15,014 nucleotides of DNA from CAZXBB01 sp964638815 (GTDB lineage Bacteria > Planctomycetota > Phycisphaerae > Phycisphaerales > SM1A02), in NCBI GenBank assembly GCA_964638815.1, contig CAZXBB010000041.1, positions 1-15,014 on the forward strand, in the 5' to 3' direction. This document shows positions 6,601 through 13,994 of this stretch, piece by piece. Under the pieces are notes generated by a model, which was given only the letters and a program-made list of their open reading frames with translations, had not been told where the DNA came from and did no database searches. Within the stretch, counting starts at the first letter, position 1. Each line of letters begins with the position of its first letter. The position numbers and the translations under genes were made by a program.

Positions 6601-8285
6601 GGTGTTCTCCCTTTCCTGCGCCGACCGATGAGCATTCCGCCGAACAGCGTCACGTCGACGCCGAGACACGCCCACGGGACCACGCCGCCGACGCGACCGT
6701 AGAGGGTATGCCGCGCGTCGAGCGTGGTCTGGGCGATCAGCCATCCGGACCGACGCGGCTCACCGTAGTCTCCCTCGCCCACCGTGCCAACCACGCGACC
6801 GCACGAGTCGATCGAAACGCTGTAGCCGGTGTTGACGCAGCGGACGACGGGAACGCGGTTCTCGATCGCCCGGAACCGCGTAACCTGCGCGTGCTGCGCC
6901 CGCACGTCGTCGCCGTCGCCGAACCACCCGTCGTTGCTCAGGTTGACGAGCAGCGCCGCCTGCTTGCCGTCGCGCGGAACGCCCGCGCCGCCGTACACCA
7001 TCCGCCGGCACAGACGCGGTACGGTGTCCTCGAAGCAGATCGGCGTGCCGACGCGCAGCGTCCCGCCCGCCCACGCAAGATCGAGCAGGCGGATCTCCGG
7101 GGCGGCGTCGAGCGTGAACGACATCCCCTCGGCTCCGAACCCGAGGAGCATCTCCTCCAGCCACGGCCACGCCGAGATGTACGGCATGACCTCGCCGAAC
7201 GGCGTGAGCACGTGCTTGTCGTACCGCGCGAACGGCGGCGCGCCGGTGACGAGGTACGCCGAGTTGTAGTGGGCCGTCCACGTGAACCGGCGCGTCGCCT
7301 CGTCAACGGCAAGGCCGTCGAAGGCCGTGCTGCCGACGATCATCGGCGTGTCCAGCGCGGCGGCGAGCGTCACGAGCCCGTCCACCATCGCCAGGTCGGC
7401 GTCCTGCTTCCACCGGCGCAACACCTCCGTCGTCCCCGGCTCGAGACCTCGCGCCGGGAACATCGTCTCCGGCCACGCGACGACGTCGGCGCCGCCGGCG
7501 GCGGCGTGCCCCTCCAGTGTGAGGTCCACGAAGCGCGCGAAGTCGCGCACGCGCTCCTCGATCGACCACTCCATCTTGTTGCTCTGCGGGACGTTCGTCT
7601 GGATCGCGAGGAGCTTCGGCCCGGCCCGCAGTGGCGCGGTCTGGCCGAGACGCCACGCGCCGTACCCGAGGTTCGCGGCGAGGACGCCGACCGCGACGCC
7701 GGCGAGGACGGGCCCCCGCCCGCGACGCGGCCGGGCGAGGAGGTCGATGGCGACGCCCGCCGGCACGGCCGCGAGCAGGCTGACGAAATAGGTCCCCAGG
7801 AGGTCCGCGGACTGCACGAGGACGGGCGCGTTCACGAGGGGGTGCGCCACGAGAAACCACGGGTAGCCGTCGAAGATGAGCTCGCCGCGCAGCGCCTCGA
7901 CGCCGACCCACACGACCGGCAGCGTGAGCGTCGCCGGCATCGCGGCGAGGGCGGGCCGCCGCAGCACGAACCGCATCAGGCCGACGAACGCGGCGGCGTA
8001 CAGCGCCATGTAGGCCGCGAGCGTCGGGTAGCCGAGCATCGTGACGTCCGCGAGCCACCGGTCGATCCACAGCCACATGAGCCAGTGCACGCCGAACACG
8101 ATCGCGAGCGCCGCGCGAAGGGAGCGGGCGCCGCGGGCGATCACCGCGAGGAGCGCCGGCGCGACGACGACGAGCGGCCACAGGTCGAACGGCGGAAAGG
8201 CGAAGACGAACGCCGCCGCGGCCGCCGCGGAGAGCGCGGCGATCCCGCGGGCGCCGAGGTCGCCCGCCGGGTCACTTGCCGGCAT
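6597..8285 (-). CDS. lnt: Apolipoprotein N-acyltransferase
   Basis: This 562-residue inner-membrane enzyme adds the third acyl chain to the N-terminal Cys of lipoproteins. The first about 215 residues are hydrophobic, with multiple transmembrane segments and the typical opening FAFPPFDLWPL. A nitrilase-fold domain follows (about 222-520) and then a final transmembrane helix. The catalytic triad is visible as E273 in AWPETMFP, K357 in YDKHVLTPFGE and C417 in GTPICFED; the family's extra Glu residues correspond to E365 and E419. NLSNDGWFG (448-456) is also typical. The start chosen, ATG at 8285, overlaps the end of accD by 14 bases; the open frame continues upstream only as shadow of accD. Downstream it overlaps a lipoprotein gene. 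Confidence 0.97.
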   Translation of the reverse strand: MPASDPAGDLGARGIAALSAAAAAAFVFAFPPFDLWPLVVVAPALLAVIARGARSLRAALAIVFGVHWLMWLWIDRWLADVTMLGYPTLAAYMALYAAAFVGLMRFVLRRPALAAMPATLTLPVVWVGVEALRGELIFDGYPWFLVAHPLVNAPVLVQSADLLGTYFVSLLAAVPAGVAIDLLARPRRGRGPVLAGVAVGVLAANLGYGAWRLGQTAPLRAGPKLLAIQTNVPQSNKMEWSIEERVRDFARFVDLTLEGHAAAGGADVVAWPETMFPARGLEPGTTEVLRRWKQDADLAMVDGLVTLAAALDTPMIVGSTAFDGLAVDEATRRFTWTAHYNSAYLVTGAPPFARYDKHVLTPFGEVMPYISAWPWLEEMLLGFGAEGMSFTLDAAPEIRLLDLAWAGGTLRVGTPICFEDTVPRLCRRMVYGGAGVPRDGKQAALLVNLSNDGWFGDGDDVRAQHAQVTRFRAIENRVPVVRCVNTGYSVSIDSCGRVVGTVGEGDYGEPRRSGWLIAQTTLDARHTLYGRVGGVVPWACLGVDVTLFGGMLIGRRRKGRTP

Positions 8286-9135
8286 AGTCGATGATGCTGC
8301 TGATCTCGCTGCGGAGCTCGCTCCGCGGCACGACGCGATCGATGAACCCGCAGTCGCGCAGGAGCTCGGAACGCTGGAAGCCTTCCGGCAGCTCCTGGCG
8401 GATCGTCTGCTGGATGACACGCGGGCCCGCGAAGCCGATCAGCGCCTTCGGCTCGGCGAGGATCACGTCGCCGAGCATCGCGAAGCTCGCGGTCACGCCG
8501 CCGGTCGTCGGATCCGTGAGCACCGAGATGAAGAGCCCGCCGGCCTCGTCGAAGCGTGCGAGCGCGGCCGATGTCTTCGCCATCTGCATGAGCGAGAATC
8601 CGCTTTCCATCATGCGCGCGCCGCCGGAGCAGCTCACGATGACGAGCGGCAGGTCGCGATCCTCGGCGAGCTCCACCGCGCGCGTGATCTTCTCGCCGAC
8701 GACCGAGCCCATCGACCCGCCGAGGAACGAGAAGTCCATCGCGGCGAGCACCACTTTTCGGCCCTTGATGAACGCGATGCCGGTCCGCACGCCGTCCCTC
8801 TGGCCCGTCTTCTTCTGCGCGGCGCGAATGCGCTCGGCGTACGGCTTGAGGTCGACGAAGTTCAGCGGATCGACGGGCGAGAGGTCGTCGTTGGTCGGCT
8901 CGAAGCTGTCGGGGTCGACGAGCTGCAGGATGCGCGTTTCGGCGTTGATCCGGAAGTGGTGCTGGCACTCGGGGCACACCCAGAGGTTGTTCTCGACGGA
9001 GCGTCGGAACAGCGAGTCGTTGCACGCCGGGCACTGGATCCACAGCCCCTCGGGAACGGCCTTCTTGCCGCGCCCGGCGATCTCCGGCACATCGGCCCAG
9101 GTTCGGGGCGGGCTTGTCGGCTGGTTCGGGGGCAT
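8272..9135 (-). CDS. accD: Acetyl-CoA carboxylase carboxyltransferase beta subunit
   Basis: This 287-residue protein is the beta half of the carboxyltransferase that makes malonyl-CoA, the first committed step of fatty-acid synthesis. An N-terminal four-Cys zinc ribbon is intact (CPAC at 35-38, CPEC at 54-57). The crotonase-fold domain contains GGSMGSVVGEKI (139-150), SCSGGARMMESG (169-179) and TDPTTGGVTASFAMLGD (207-223), which carry the oxyanion-hole glycines. The start is an ATG with GGAGAG 2-7 bases upstream. A proline-rich extension precedes the zinc ribbon. The 3' end overlaps lnt, placing lipid precursor supply in the same transcript as lipoprotein acylation. accA is not in the window. 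Confidence 0.97.
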   Translation of the reverse strand: MPPNQPTSPPRTWADVPEIAGRGKKAVPEGLWIQCPACNDSLFRRSVENNLWVCPECQHHFRINAETRILQLVDPDSFEPTNDDLSPVDPLNFVDLKPYAERIRAAQKKTGQRDGVRTGIAFIKGRKVVLAAMDFSFLGGSMGSVVGEKITRAVELAEDRDLPLVIVSCSGGARMMESGFSLMQMAKTSAALARFDEAGGLFISVLTDPTTGGVTASFAMLGDVILAEPKALIGFAGPRVIQQTIRQELPEGFQRSELLRDCGFIDRVVPRSELRSEISSIIDYAGK

Positions 9136-9181
9136 CGCTCTCCGATCGATCGGCTCATTGTACGTCCGCGGGTCAAAGTCG

Positions 9182-9814
9182 CTATCGCGCTGCCGCCGCT
9201 TCCGGCTTCGAGACGTCCCGCATCGGCTCGAGCAGGGTATACGCCACGGCGTAGCGCTCGAGACGCACCGACTCGGCGAGCATCTTGCGCAGATCCCCCG
9301 CGGGGCGGTTCGCGAGCCAGCATCGCATGAGCCCGTAGGCGATCGGGTGGAGAACGATCCCGACCTCGGCCGCGCGGCTCTTCCGCAGCAGCCTCGCGAC
9401 CGCGGCGAAGACCCGGGCCCGGGCGTCCGCGAGCGGCTCCCCCTCCGGCGGGATGAGCGAGAGCGGGTCCTCGAGGAGCTGCTTGTGACGCTTCGGATAG
9501 CGCTCGGCGAGCTGCTGCTCGAGGAGCCCCTCGAAGAGACCGAGGTTCGGGTCGGCCAGATCGTCGATCTGCTTCGTCTTCGCCCCGGCGGCGCGGGCAA
9601 GGATCTGCGCGGTCTCGACGGCGGCCTCGTCGCCCGGGTGGTAGATCGTCGAGATCGCGGCGCCGCGGAGCCGCCCCACCTCCGAGCTGACCGACACGCG
9701 CCCCGCCTCGCTCATCGGCAGATCGGTCCAGCCGTGCAGGCGACCCTCGCTCTCCCACGGCGAGTCCCCGCACTGCACGAGACACATCATGATGTGCGTT
9801 CGCCGGGGCGGCAT
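9182..9814 (-). CDS. Histidine-phosphatase-fold protein with degenerate active site
   Basis: This 210-residue protein follows the phosphoglycerate-mutase/histidine-phosphatase pattern: CLVQCGDSPWESEGRLHGW, TDLPMSEAGR, an ETAQILA helix, NLGLFEGLLEQQL, PEGEPLADARARV and a late LHPIAYGLMR. In active members the first motif is L-x-R-H-G-E; here Arg and the phospho-accepting His are Gln14 and Cys15. The Arg normally before the TA motif is also absent, as the segment reads HPGDEAAVETAQ. The second-motif Glu (in FEGLL) and the late His (in LHPIAY) remain. The fold call is good, but phosphatase or mutase activity is unlikely. The ATG at 9814 is three bases after the rpe stop; ATGs at 9790 and 9787 are alternatives nearer the motif. 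accD follows after 46 bases. Confidence 0.85.
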   Translation of the reverse strand: MPPRRTHIMMCLVQCGDSPWESEGRLHGWTDLPMSEAGRVSVSSEVGRLRGAAISTIYHPGDEAAVETAQILARAAGAKTKQIDDLADPNLGLFEGLLEQQLAERYPKRHKQLLEDPLSLIPPEGEPLADARARVFAAVARLLRKSRAAEVGIVLHPIAYGLMRCWLANRPAGDLRKMLAESVRLERYAVAYTLLEPMRDVSKPEAAAAR

Positions 9815-9817
9815 GGA

Positions 9818-10531
9818 TCAGACGCGCTCCGGCGGCGAGACGCGCGTGGAGGCCGGGGAGACGCCGCGCAACGCCGCGATCGCCGCGGTCATGTCCTTCG
9901 CGCCGAAGACGGCCGAGCCGCCCACGAGCACGTCGCAGCCCGCGGCGCGGCATGCTTCGGCGGTGGCGGGCGCGACGCCGCCGTCCATCTCGAGACGCTG
10001 ATCCGGTCGCAGCCGCGGCGCGACCGCGCGCACCTTGTCGAGCACTCCCGGGATGAACGACTGCCCCGAGAATCCCGGGTTCACGCTCATGACGAGGATG
10101 AGATCGAAGTCGTCGACGAACGGCAGAATGCGCGTCACGTCCGTCGGGGGATTGAGCGCGAGCCCCGCGGTCATGCCCGCTTCGCGGACGCGTCGGGCGA
10201 GCGCCGGCGGATCGTCCACCACCTCGACGTGGAAGGTGAGGTGATCGGCGCCCGCCCGCGCGAACGAATCGACGAAGCCCGCGGGGTCGGTGACCATCAG
10301 GTGAACGTCGAGGCCGGTGTCCGGCAGCGCTTCGCGCAGCGAAGCGCAGAGCGCGGGCCCGATCGTCAGGTTCGGAACGAAGTGCCCGTCCATCACGTCG
10401 AGGTGGAGCAGGTCGGCGCCGGCGTCAAGCGCCGCGCGGCAGTCGCGTTCCAGGTTCGCGAAGTCCGCCGAGAGGATCGACGGGGCCACGAGCGGAAGCG
10501 TCGGGGGGTCGATGATCGGTTGGCGACGCAT
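9818..10531 (-). CDS. rpe: Ribulose-phosphate 3-epimerase
   Basis: This 237-residue TIM-barrel enzyme interconverts ribulose-5-phosphate and xylulose-5-phosphate in the pentose phosphate pathway. APSILSADFANLE (16-28) carries the substrate-binding Ser. LLHLDVMDGHFVPNLTIGP (41-59) and DVHLMV (75-80) supply metal ligands H43, D45 and H77; MDGGV (182-186) supplies D183. SVNPGFSGQSF (149-159) is the phosphate-loop region. The C-terminal tail (from about 225) is Ser/Pro/Arg-rich and beyond the usual fold. There is no clear ribosome site before the ATG; instead an extended -10-like box lies 9 bases upstream, suggesting a leaderless or nearly leaderless message. It heads the run rpe, phosphatase-like, accD, lnt, lipoprotein. 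Confidence 0.97.
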   Translation of the reverse strand: MRRQPIIDPPTLPLVAPSILSADFANLERDCRAALDAGADLLHLDVMDGHFVPNLTIGPALCASLREALPDTGLDVHLMVTDPAGFVDSFARAGADHLTFHVEVVDDPPALARRVREAGMTAGLALNPPTDVTRILPFVDDFDLILVMSVNPGFSGQSFIPGVLDKVRAVAPRLRPDQRLEMDGGVAPATAEACRAAGCDVLVGGSAVFGAKDMTAAIAALRGVSPASTRVSPPERV

Positions 10532-10675
10532 GGTCCGTAGAGTTTAGCAGCCCGTTGAAGCCGGGGGGGGCGTTGCCTGGGTGCGATGCTCTTCGTCGTG
10601 GCAACGAGCCGAACCGACGCCGCACTTGACGATTGCAGCGAGCTGTGGCGACGCCGTCCACGGCGGAAATGCGTG
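10532..10675. other. 144-bp gap between the redoxin-like gene and rpe
   Basis: It holds the rpe -10-like box and, nearer the redoxin stop, a short inverted repeat (CGCCG at 10652-10656, CGGCG at 10661-10665, 4-base loop). That repeat lacks a T-run on either side, so I do not call it a terminator. No gene is seen. Confidence 0.5.
10541..10549 (-). promoter_or_regulatory. Extended -10 promoter for rpe
   Basis: On the minus strand TGCTAAACT fits the extended -10 form (TG, one base, then a hexamer with 4 of 6 matches). Only 9 bases separate it from the rpe ATG, so the transcript would carry a leader of about 0-3 bases. No -35 hexamer is present; the corresponding position is a run of C. Confidence 0.4.
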
Positions 10676-11734
10676 CTAGCGGGTGCCCAGGCCGCTGCGC
10701 CGCTCGGCCTCCTGGTAGGTCTTCAGGACGCGCTCGTACTCCGGCTTGAAGCGGGGAAGCGCCCGGAAGAAGGCGCGGCGCTGGAGCCTGATCGCCGTCT
10801 CGGTCTCGCCGCGATGGAAGTGGACGACCGCGAGCGCCGCGTCCATCTCCGGGTGATCCATGATCTTGCGGGCGGCCGTCGCGCACTCGAGGGCGAGCTC
10901 GAGGTCGCGGTTGTCGGCGGGGATGTCCGGATCGAGGACGATCTTCTCCGCGAGCTGCGCGAGCGCATCGGCGTCCTCGGCGAAGAACCCGTTCAGCAGC
11001 TTGTCACGGGCGTATGCGTACGCGTCACGCGGCTGCTTCATGTCGACGAGAACCATCTCGAAGCGCTCGAGCGCGACGTCAGCGAAGATCATCGCGCTCA
11101 GATCGATCACCTGGTCGTACTGCTTGAGGGCGATGCGGTAGGTGTGCGTCTTCCGCGCGTTCCGGGCCGCATCGAGCATCGGCGCGGCCGAGGCCTCGAG
11201 CGCGGGGTCGTACCGGTTGCGGACGACGAGCCGCGTCACGCGGTTCAGCTCCGCCGCGCGGTCGTGGTCCGACGGCGTCACGATCAGGGCGATGCGGCTC
11301 TGCCGGTCCACGAGGAACGCGACGGGCATATCGTCCTTGTCGAGATCCGCCGCCTGCACCCACGCGCGGTGCGTGCCCGAGCGGCGATCGAGCGCCATCG
11401 CGAAGCTGACGTCGCGTCCGTTCCGCTTGAGCCAGGGCTCGACGACGTCCTTCTCCTCCGTCGTAATGCCGATCACGGTCAGGCCGAAATCCACCGTGTC
11501 CTGCTGGATCCGCGAGAGCACGGGGGCGACGTTCCGGAACTCCACGCCTTTCGTCTCCCAGAACCAGATGATGTAGACCTGGCCCTGCTTGATCGTGGTC
11601 TCGGAGCCGGCCAGCCACTCCTCGACGTCGAGGCCCGGGGCCGGGTCGCCGACGGACAGCCGGTCCCGCTGCCCGAAGGCCGCGGTCGTGAGAAGCAGAC
11701 ACAGAATTGCCGCGAGATGCAGAGGAAGCCGCAT
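10676..11734 (-). CDS. Exported thioredoxin-fold protein lacking the CxxC motif
   Basis: This 352-residue protein has a signal peptide (MRLPLHLAAILCLLLTTAAF, with cleavage likely near Gly21/Gln22). It then has a redoxin/TlpA-like domain (about 28-150): GDPAPGLDVEEWL, VYIIWFWETKG, VIGITTEE, and a cis-Pro loop DDMPVAFLVD. Where active members have W-C-x-x-C, this one reads FWETKGVEF, so neither cysteine is present and disulfide chemistry is excluded. The C-terminal half (about 160-352) is helical and looks like degenerate TPR-type repeats. The ATG at 11734 was chosen because AGAGG lies five bases upstream; an in-frame GTG at 11740 has no spacing for a ribosome site. It is flanked by a palindromic element upstream and a 144-bp gap before rpe. 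Confidence 0.85.
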   Translation of the reverse strand: MRLPLHLAAILCLLLTTAAFGQRDRLSVGDPAPGLDVEEWLAGSETTIKQGQVYIIWFWETKGVEFRNVAPVLSRIQQDTVDFGLTVIGITTEEKDVVEPWLKRNGRDVSFAMALDRRSGTHRAWVQAADLDKDDMPVAFLVDRQSRIALIVTPSDHDRAAELNRVTRLVVRNRYDPALEASAAPMLDAARNARKTHTYRIALKQYDQVIDLSAMIFADVALERFEMVLVDMKQPRDAYAYARDKLLNGFFAEDADALAQLAEKIVLDPDIPADNRDLELALECATAARKIMDHPEMDAALAVVHFHRGETETAIRLQRRAFFRALPRFKPEYERVLKTYQEAERRSGLGTR

Positions 11735-11768
11735 GATCACCTCTCGTTCGAAGTCGGTCAGGAGATGT

Positions 11769-12005
11769 TAGCCCGCATTATGCATGAAGCGGGTCGGTGG
11801 GTGGTCGAAACGACGGACCCGTTCGGGACGCGAGGCCGACGTCCGGGTCGACGATGGCGTGCGCCGCGCAACCAGCGCGGCCAGCCGATCGCGTGAGCGT
11901 TCGGGCGAGGCGATGGCATATCCTCTCGATACGTCGAGCCTCGAACGAGCGCTCACGCGATTGGATCGCCCGCTGGACGACCCACTTCATGCATAATGAG
12001 GGTTA
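11769..12005. mobile_element. 237-bp MITE-like palindromic element with 28-bp terminal inverted repeats
   Basis: The two ends (11769-11796 and the complement of 11978-12005) match at 25 of 28 bases around the invariant core CATTATGCATGAAG, followed by GGGTCG after one variable base. Both outer ends begin with TA. A second, internal inverted repeat pairs 11885-11910 with 11939-11964 (22 of 26), enclosing a perfect CTCGA/TCGAG hairpin (11925-11938). There is no open frame of interest inside. The size, terminal repeats and nested palindrome fit a non-autonomous transposable element or large REP-like unit. The right end supplies the pgk stop codon. Confidence 0.7.
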
Positions 12006-13241
12006 GACCGTTCGGGTGGCGGTTTGTTCCTCGTCCAGCAGATCGACGCTGTCGAAACGCCCCCCCTCCAGCATCCGCAGGCTCGCCCCCCCGCCCGTGG
12101 ACACATGTGAGACCCGATCGGCCAGGCCGAACGCGTCGATCGCCGCGGCGCTGTCGCCCCCGCCGATGACGCTGACGGCCCCGGCATCGGTGGCGTCGGC
12201 GATCGCTTCCGCCACGCGCCGCGTCCCCGCGTCGAAGGGCGGCGTCTCGAAGACGCCCATCGGGCCGTTCCAGACGATCGTGCTCGCGGTCGCGAGCCGG
12301 GCCGCGAAGCGGTCCGCGGAGGCCGGGCCGATGTCGAGGCCCATCCACCCGTCGTCGATCGCGTCCACGCAGCGCCGCACCGGCGTGCCGGCGGCGATCT
12401 CTTTCGCGCACACGTGATCGGTCGGCAGCAGGATGTCGCACGAGCCGGCGTCCGCGAGCAGGTCCCGGGCGGTGTCGATCATGTCCTCCTCGACCAGGCT
12501 CGCGCCGGTCGGCACCCCCTGCGCGCGCAGGAACGTGTACGCCATGGCGCCGCCGATCAGGATCGCGTCGACGCGGCCGCGCAGGTTCTCGATCGCGCCG
12601 AGCTTGTCCGACACCTTCGCGCCGCCGAGCACGGCGATGAAGATCCCCGCGTCGTCCGCCGTCGCGTCCTCGAGCGTCTGCGCGAGGAACCGCAGCTCCT
12701 TCTCCAGCAGGAAGCCGCAGACGCGCGGCCGGCCCGTCATTGCCTTCGGCACCGCGAACATCGACGCGTCGTTGCGATGCGCCGTGCCGAACGCCTCGTT
12801 GCAGTAGACGTCGCCCATCGACGCCAGCGCCGCGGCGAACGCGCTGTCGCCCTTCTTCTCGCCGGCGTCGAAGCGGAGATTGTCCAGCACGAGCACCGCG
12901 CCGTCGGTGAGCTCCGCGGCGGCGGTGCGGGCCTCGGGCCCGGTGCAATCCCCCGGCACGAAGCGCACGTCGGCGCCGCCGAGCAGTTCGCGCAGCCGGT
13001 CGGCGGCGGGACGCAGGCTCAGCCCCGGCTCCGGTCCGGTCCCGTTCGGCCGCCCGAGGTGGCTGATCAGGATCAGCCGACCCTCACGCCCGATCACCGA
13101 ACGGATCGAGGGCAGCGCTGAACGGATCCGCCGGTCGTCGGTGATCGCGCCCGCGTCGTCGAGCGGCACGTTGAAATCGACACGCATCAGGACGCGCCGG
13201 CCGGCGACATCCACCTGGTCGATGCTCTTCTTCATGTTCAT
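12003..13241 (-). CDS. pgk: Phosphoglycerate kinase
   Basis: This 412-residue glycolytic enzyme transfers phosphate from 1,3-bisphosphoglycerate to ADP. Family motifs occur in order: RVLMRVDFNVPLDD (16-29), ISHLGRPNG (59-67), LDNLRFDAGEKKGD (119-132), NEAFGTAHRNDAS (148-160), LGGAKVSDKLG (205-215), IVWNGPMGVFE (322-332), VIGGGDSAAA (358-367) and HVSTGGGASLRMLEGG (379-394), which together cover the substrate Arg/His residues and the nucleotide loop. GGAGGGG lies upstream of the ATG with a slightly long spacing; a second ATG follows two codons later. The C-terminal tail after LEGGRF is longer than needed (about 17 residues), and its TAA is exactly the outer three bases of the inverted-repeat element. 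The PuuD-like gene lies 33 bases upstream. Confidence 0.98.
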   Translation of the reverse strand: MNMKKSIDQVDVAGRRVLMRVDFNVPLDDAGAITDDRRIRSALPSIRSVIGREGRLILISHLGRPNGTGPEPGLSLRPAADRLRELLGGADVRFVPGDCTGPEARTAAAELTDGAVLVLDNLRFDAGEKKGDSAFAAALASMGDVYCNEAFGTAHRNDASMFAVPKAMTGRPRVCGFLLEKELRFLAQTLEDATADDAGIFIAVLGGAKVSDKLGAIENLRGRVDAILIGGAMAYTFLRAQGVPTGASLVEEDMIDTARDLLADAGSCDILLPTDHVCAKEIAAGTPVRRCVDAIDDGWMGLDIGPASADRFAARLATASTIVWNGPMGVFETPPFDAGTRRVAEAIADATDAGAVSVIGGGDSAAAIDAFGLADRVSHVSTGGGASLRMLEGGRFDSVDLLDEEQTATRTV

Positions 13242-13274
13242 GGGTTTCAGATCCCCTCCGCCTTGAACCCCGGG

Positions 13275-13958
13275 TCACACCGCCACGGAACGGGTCCGCG
13301 CAGCGGCGACGAAGCGGCGCACGATATCCACGCCGAGGGCGGGATCCTCCGTGCGCTCCGGGTGCCATTGCACACCGAGAAAGAACGGGTGGTCGTCGTC
13401 CCGCACGGCCTCGATGACGCCGTCGGGCGCCGTCGCGACGACCGTCAGCCCGCCGGGGTCCGTGATCGCCTGCCGGTGGTGGCTCTCAACGATCCCGTCG
13501 CCGAGCGCGCCGACGACCTGGTGCGGCTTCTTCCCCCAGTGCCGGTCGGCCGTCGGCAGGTGGTCGGCGAGGTGCTGGTCGAGCGTGCCGCCGGCGTGGA
13601 TCGCCATCATCTGCATACCGAGACAGACGCCGAGCACGGGGATCGGCCGCGTCCGGCGTGCGGAGACGGGAGTCCGCAGGCGGTCGAGCAGAGCCCACTC
13701 GAAGGCCTGACGTGCCGCATCGATCGGCTTCGCGGCGGGATGGAGCGGGATTCCCCACTGCGTGGTGTCGGGGTCGTCGCCGCTGGACAGGATGACCCCG
13801 TCGCAGATGGCGAGATACGACGGGATGCCCGACCGGACGGCCGGCAGGATGACGGGCACGCCGCCGGCGGCCTCGACGACGGCGGTGAACGTCCGGCTGA
13901 GCAGGTGCCGGGCGTCGTCGGCGTCGGCGGTGATCCCGATGATGGGGGGACTCGGCAC
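13275..13958 (-). CDS. Gamma-glutamyl-gamma-aminobutyrate hydrolase-like (class I glutamine amidotransferase)
   Basis: From a GTG at 13958 this gives 227 residues beginning MPSPPIIGITADADD, the usual opening of the peptidase C26/PuuD family. The catalytic triad is complete: C112 in LGVCLGMQ, H199 and E201 in GVQWHPE. ILSSGDDPD (57-64) and VESHHRQAI (157-165) match substrate-loop positions of the family. PuuD hydrolyses gamma-Glu-GABA in putrescine breakdown, but other members act on different gamma-glutamyl compounds, and no polyamine genes are nearby, so the substrate is open. The open frame extends to a GTG at 13994, but that codon coincides with a -35-like hexamer of a promoter ending seven bases before 13958. 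pgk follows after 33 bases, so the two probably share a transcript. Confidence 0.88.
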   Translation of the reverse strand: MPSPPIIGITADADDARHLLSRTFTAVVEAAGGVPVILPAVRSGIPSYLAICDGVILSSGDDPDTTQWGIPLHPAAKPIDAARQAFEWALLDRLRTPVSARRTRPIPVLGVCLGMQMMAIHAGGTLDQHLADHLPTADRHWGKKPHQVVGALGDGIVESHHRQAITDPGGLTVVATAPDGVIEAVRDDDHPFFLGVQWHPERTEDPALGVDIVRRFVAAARTRSVAV

Positions 13959-13965
13959 AGCGGAG

Positions 13966-13994
13966 ATTATCCGGTATCCTCCTCGATTCGTCAC
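13966..13994 (-). promoter_or_regulatory. Promoter for the PuuD-like gene, probably leaderless
   Basis: On the minus strand GTGACG (13989-13994, 4 of 6 to TTGACA), a 17-base spacer and GATAAT (13966-13971, 5 of 6 to TATAAT) form a good sigma70-type promoter. Seven bases separate the -10 from the GTG at 13958, so transcription would begin at or next to the start codon. An AGGAGG in the spacer would not be transcribed in this reading. Confidence 0.5.

Noticed and set aside
8291..10540. A 749-codon open frame on the plus strand, with similar long frames at 6708-8294, 5332-6702 and 10586-11896
   Set aside because: They run antisense to accD, lnt, rpe and other clearly identified genes. Their products are Arg/His/Asp/Ala-rich with no domain pattern, as expected for complementary frames of GC-rich coding DNA.
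10652..10665. Short hairpin CGCCG-TCCA-CGGCG downstream of the redoxin-like gene as a terminator
   Set aside because: Only five base pairs, no T-run after it on either strand, and such hairpins are common by chance at this base composition.
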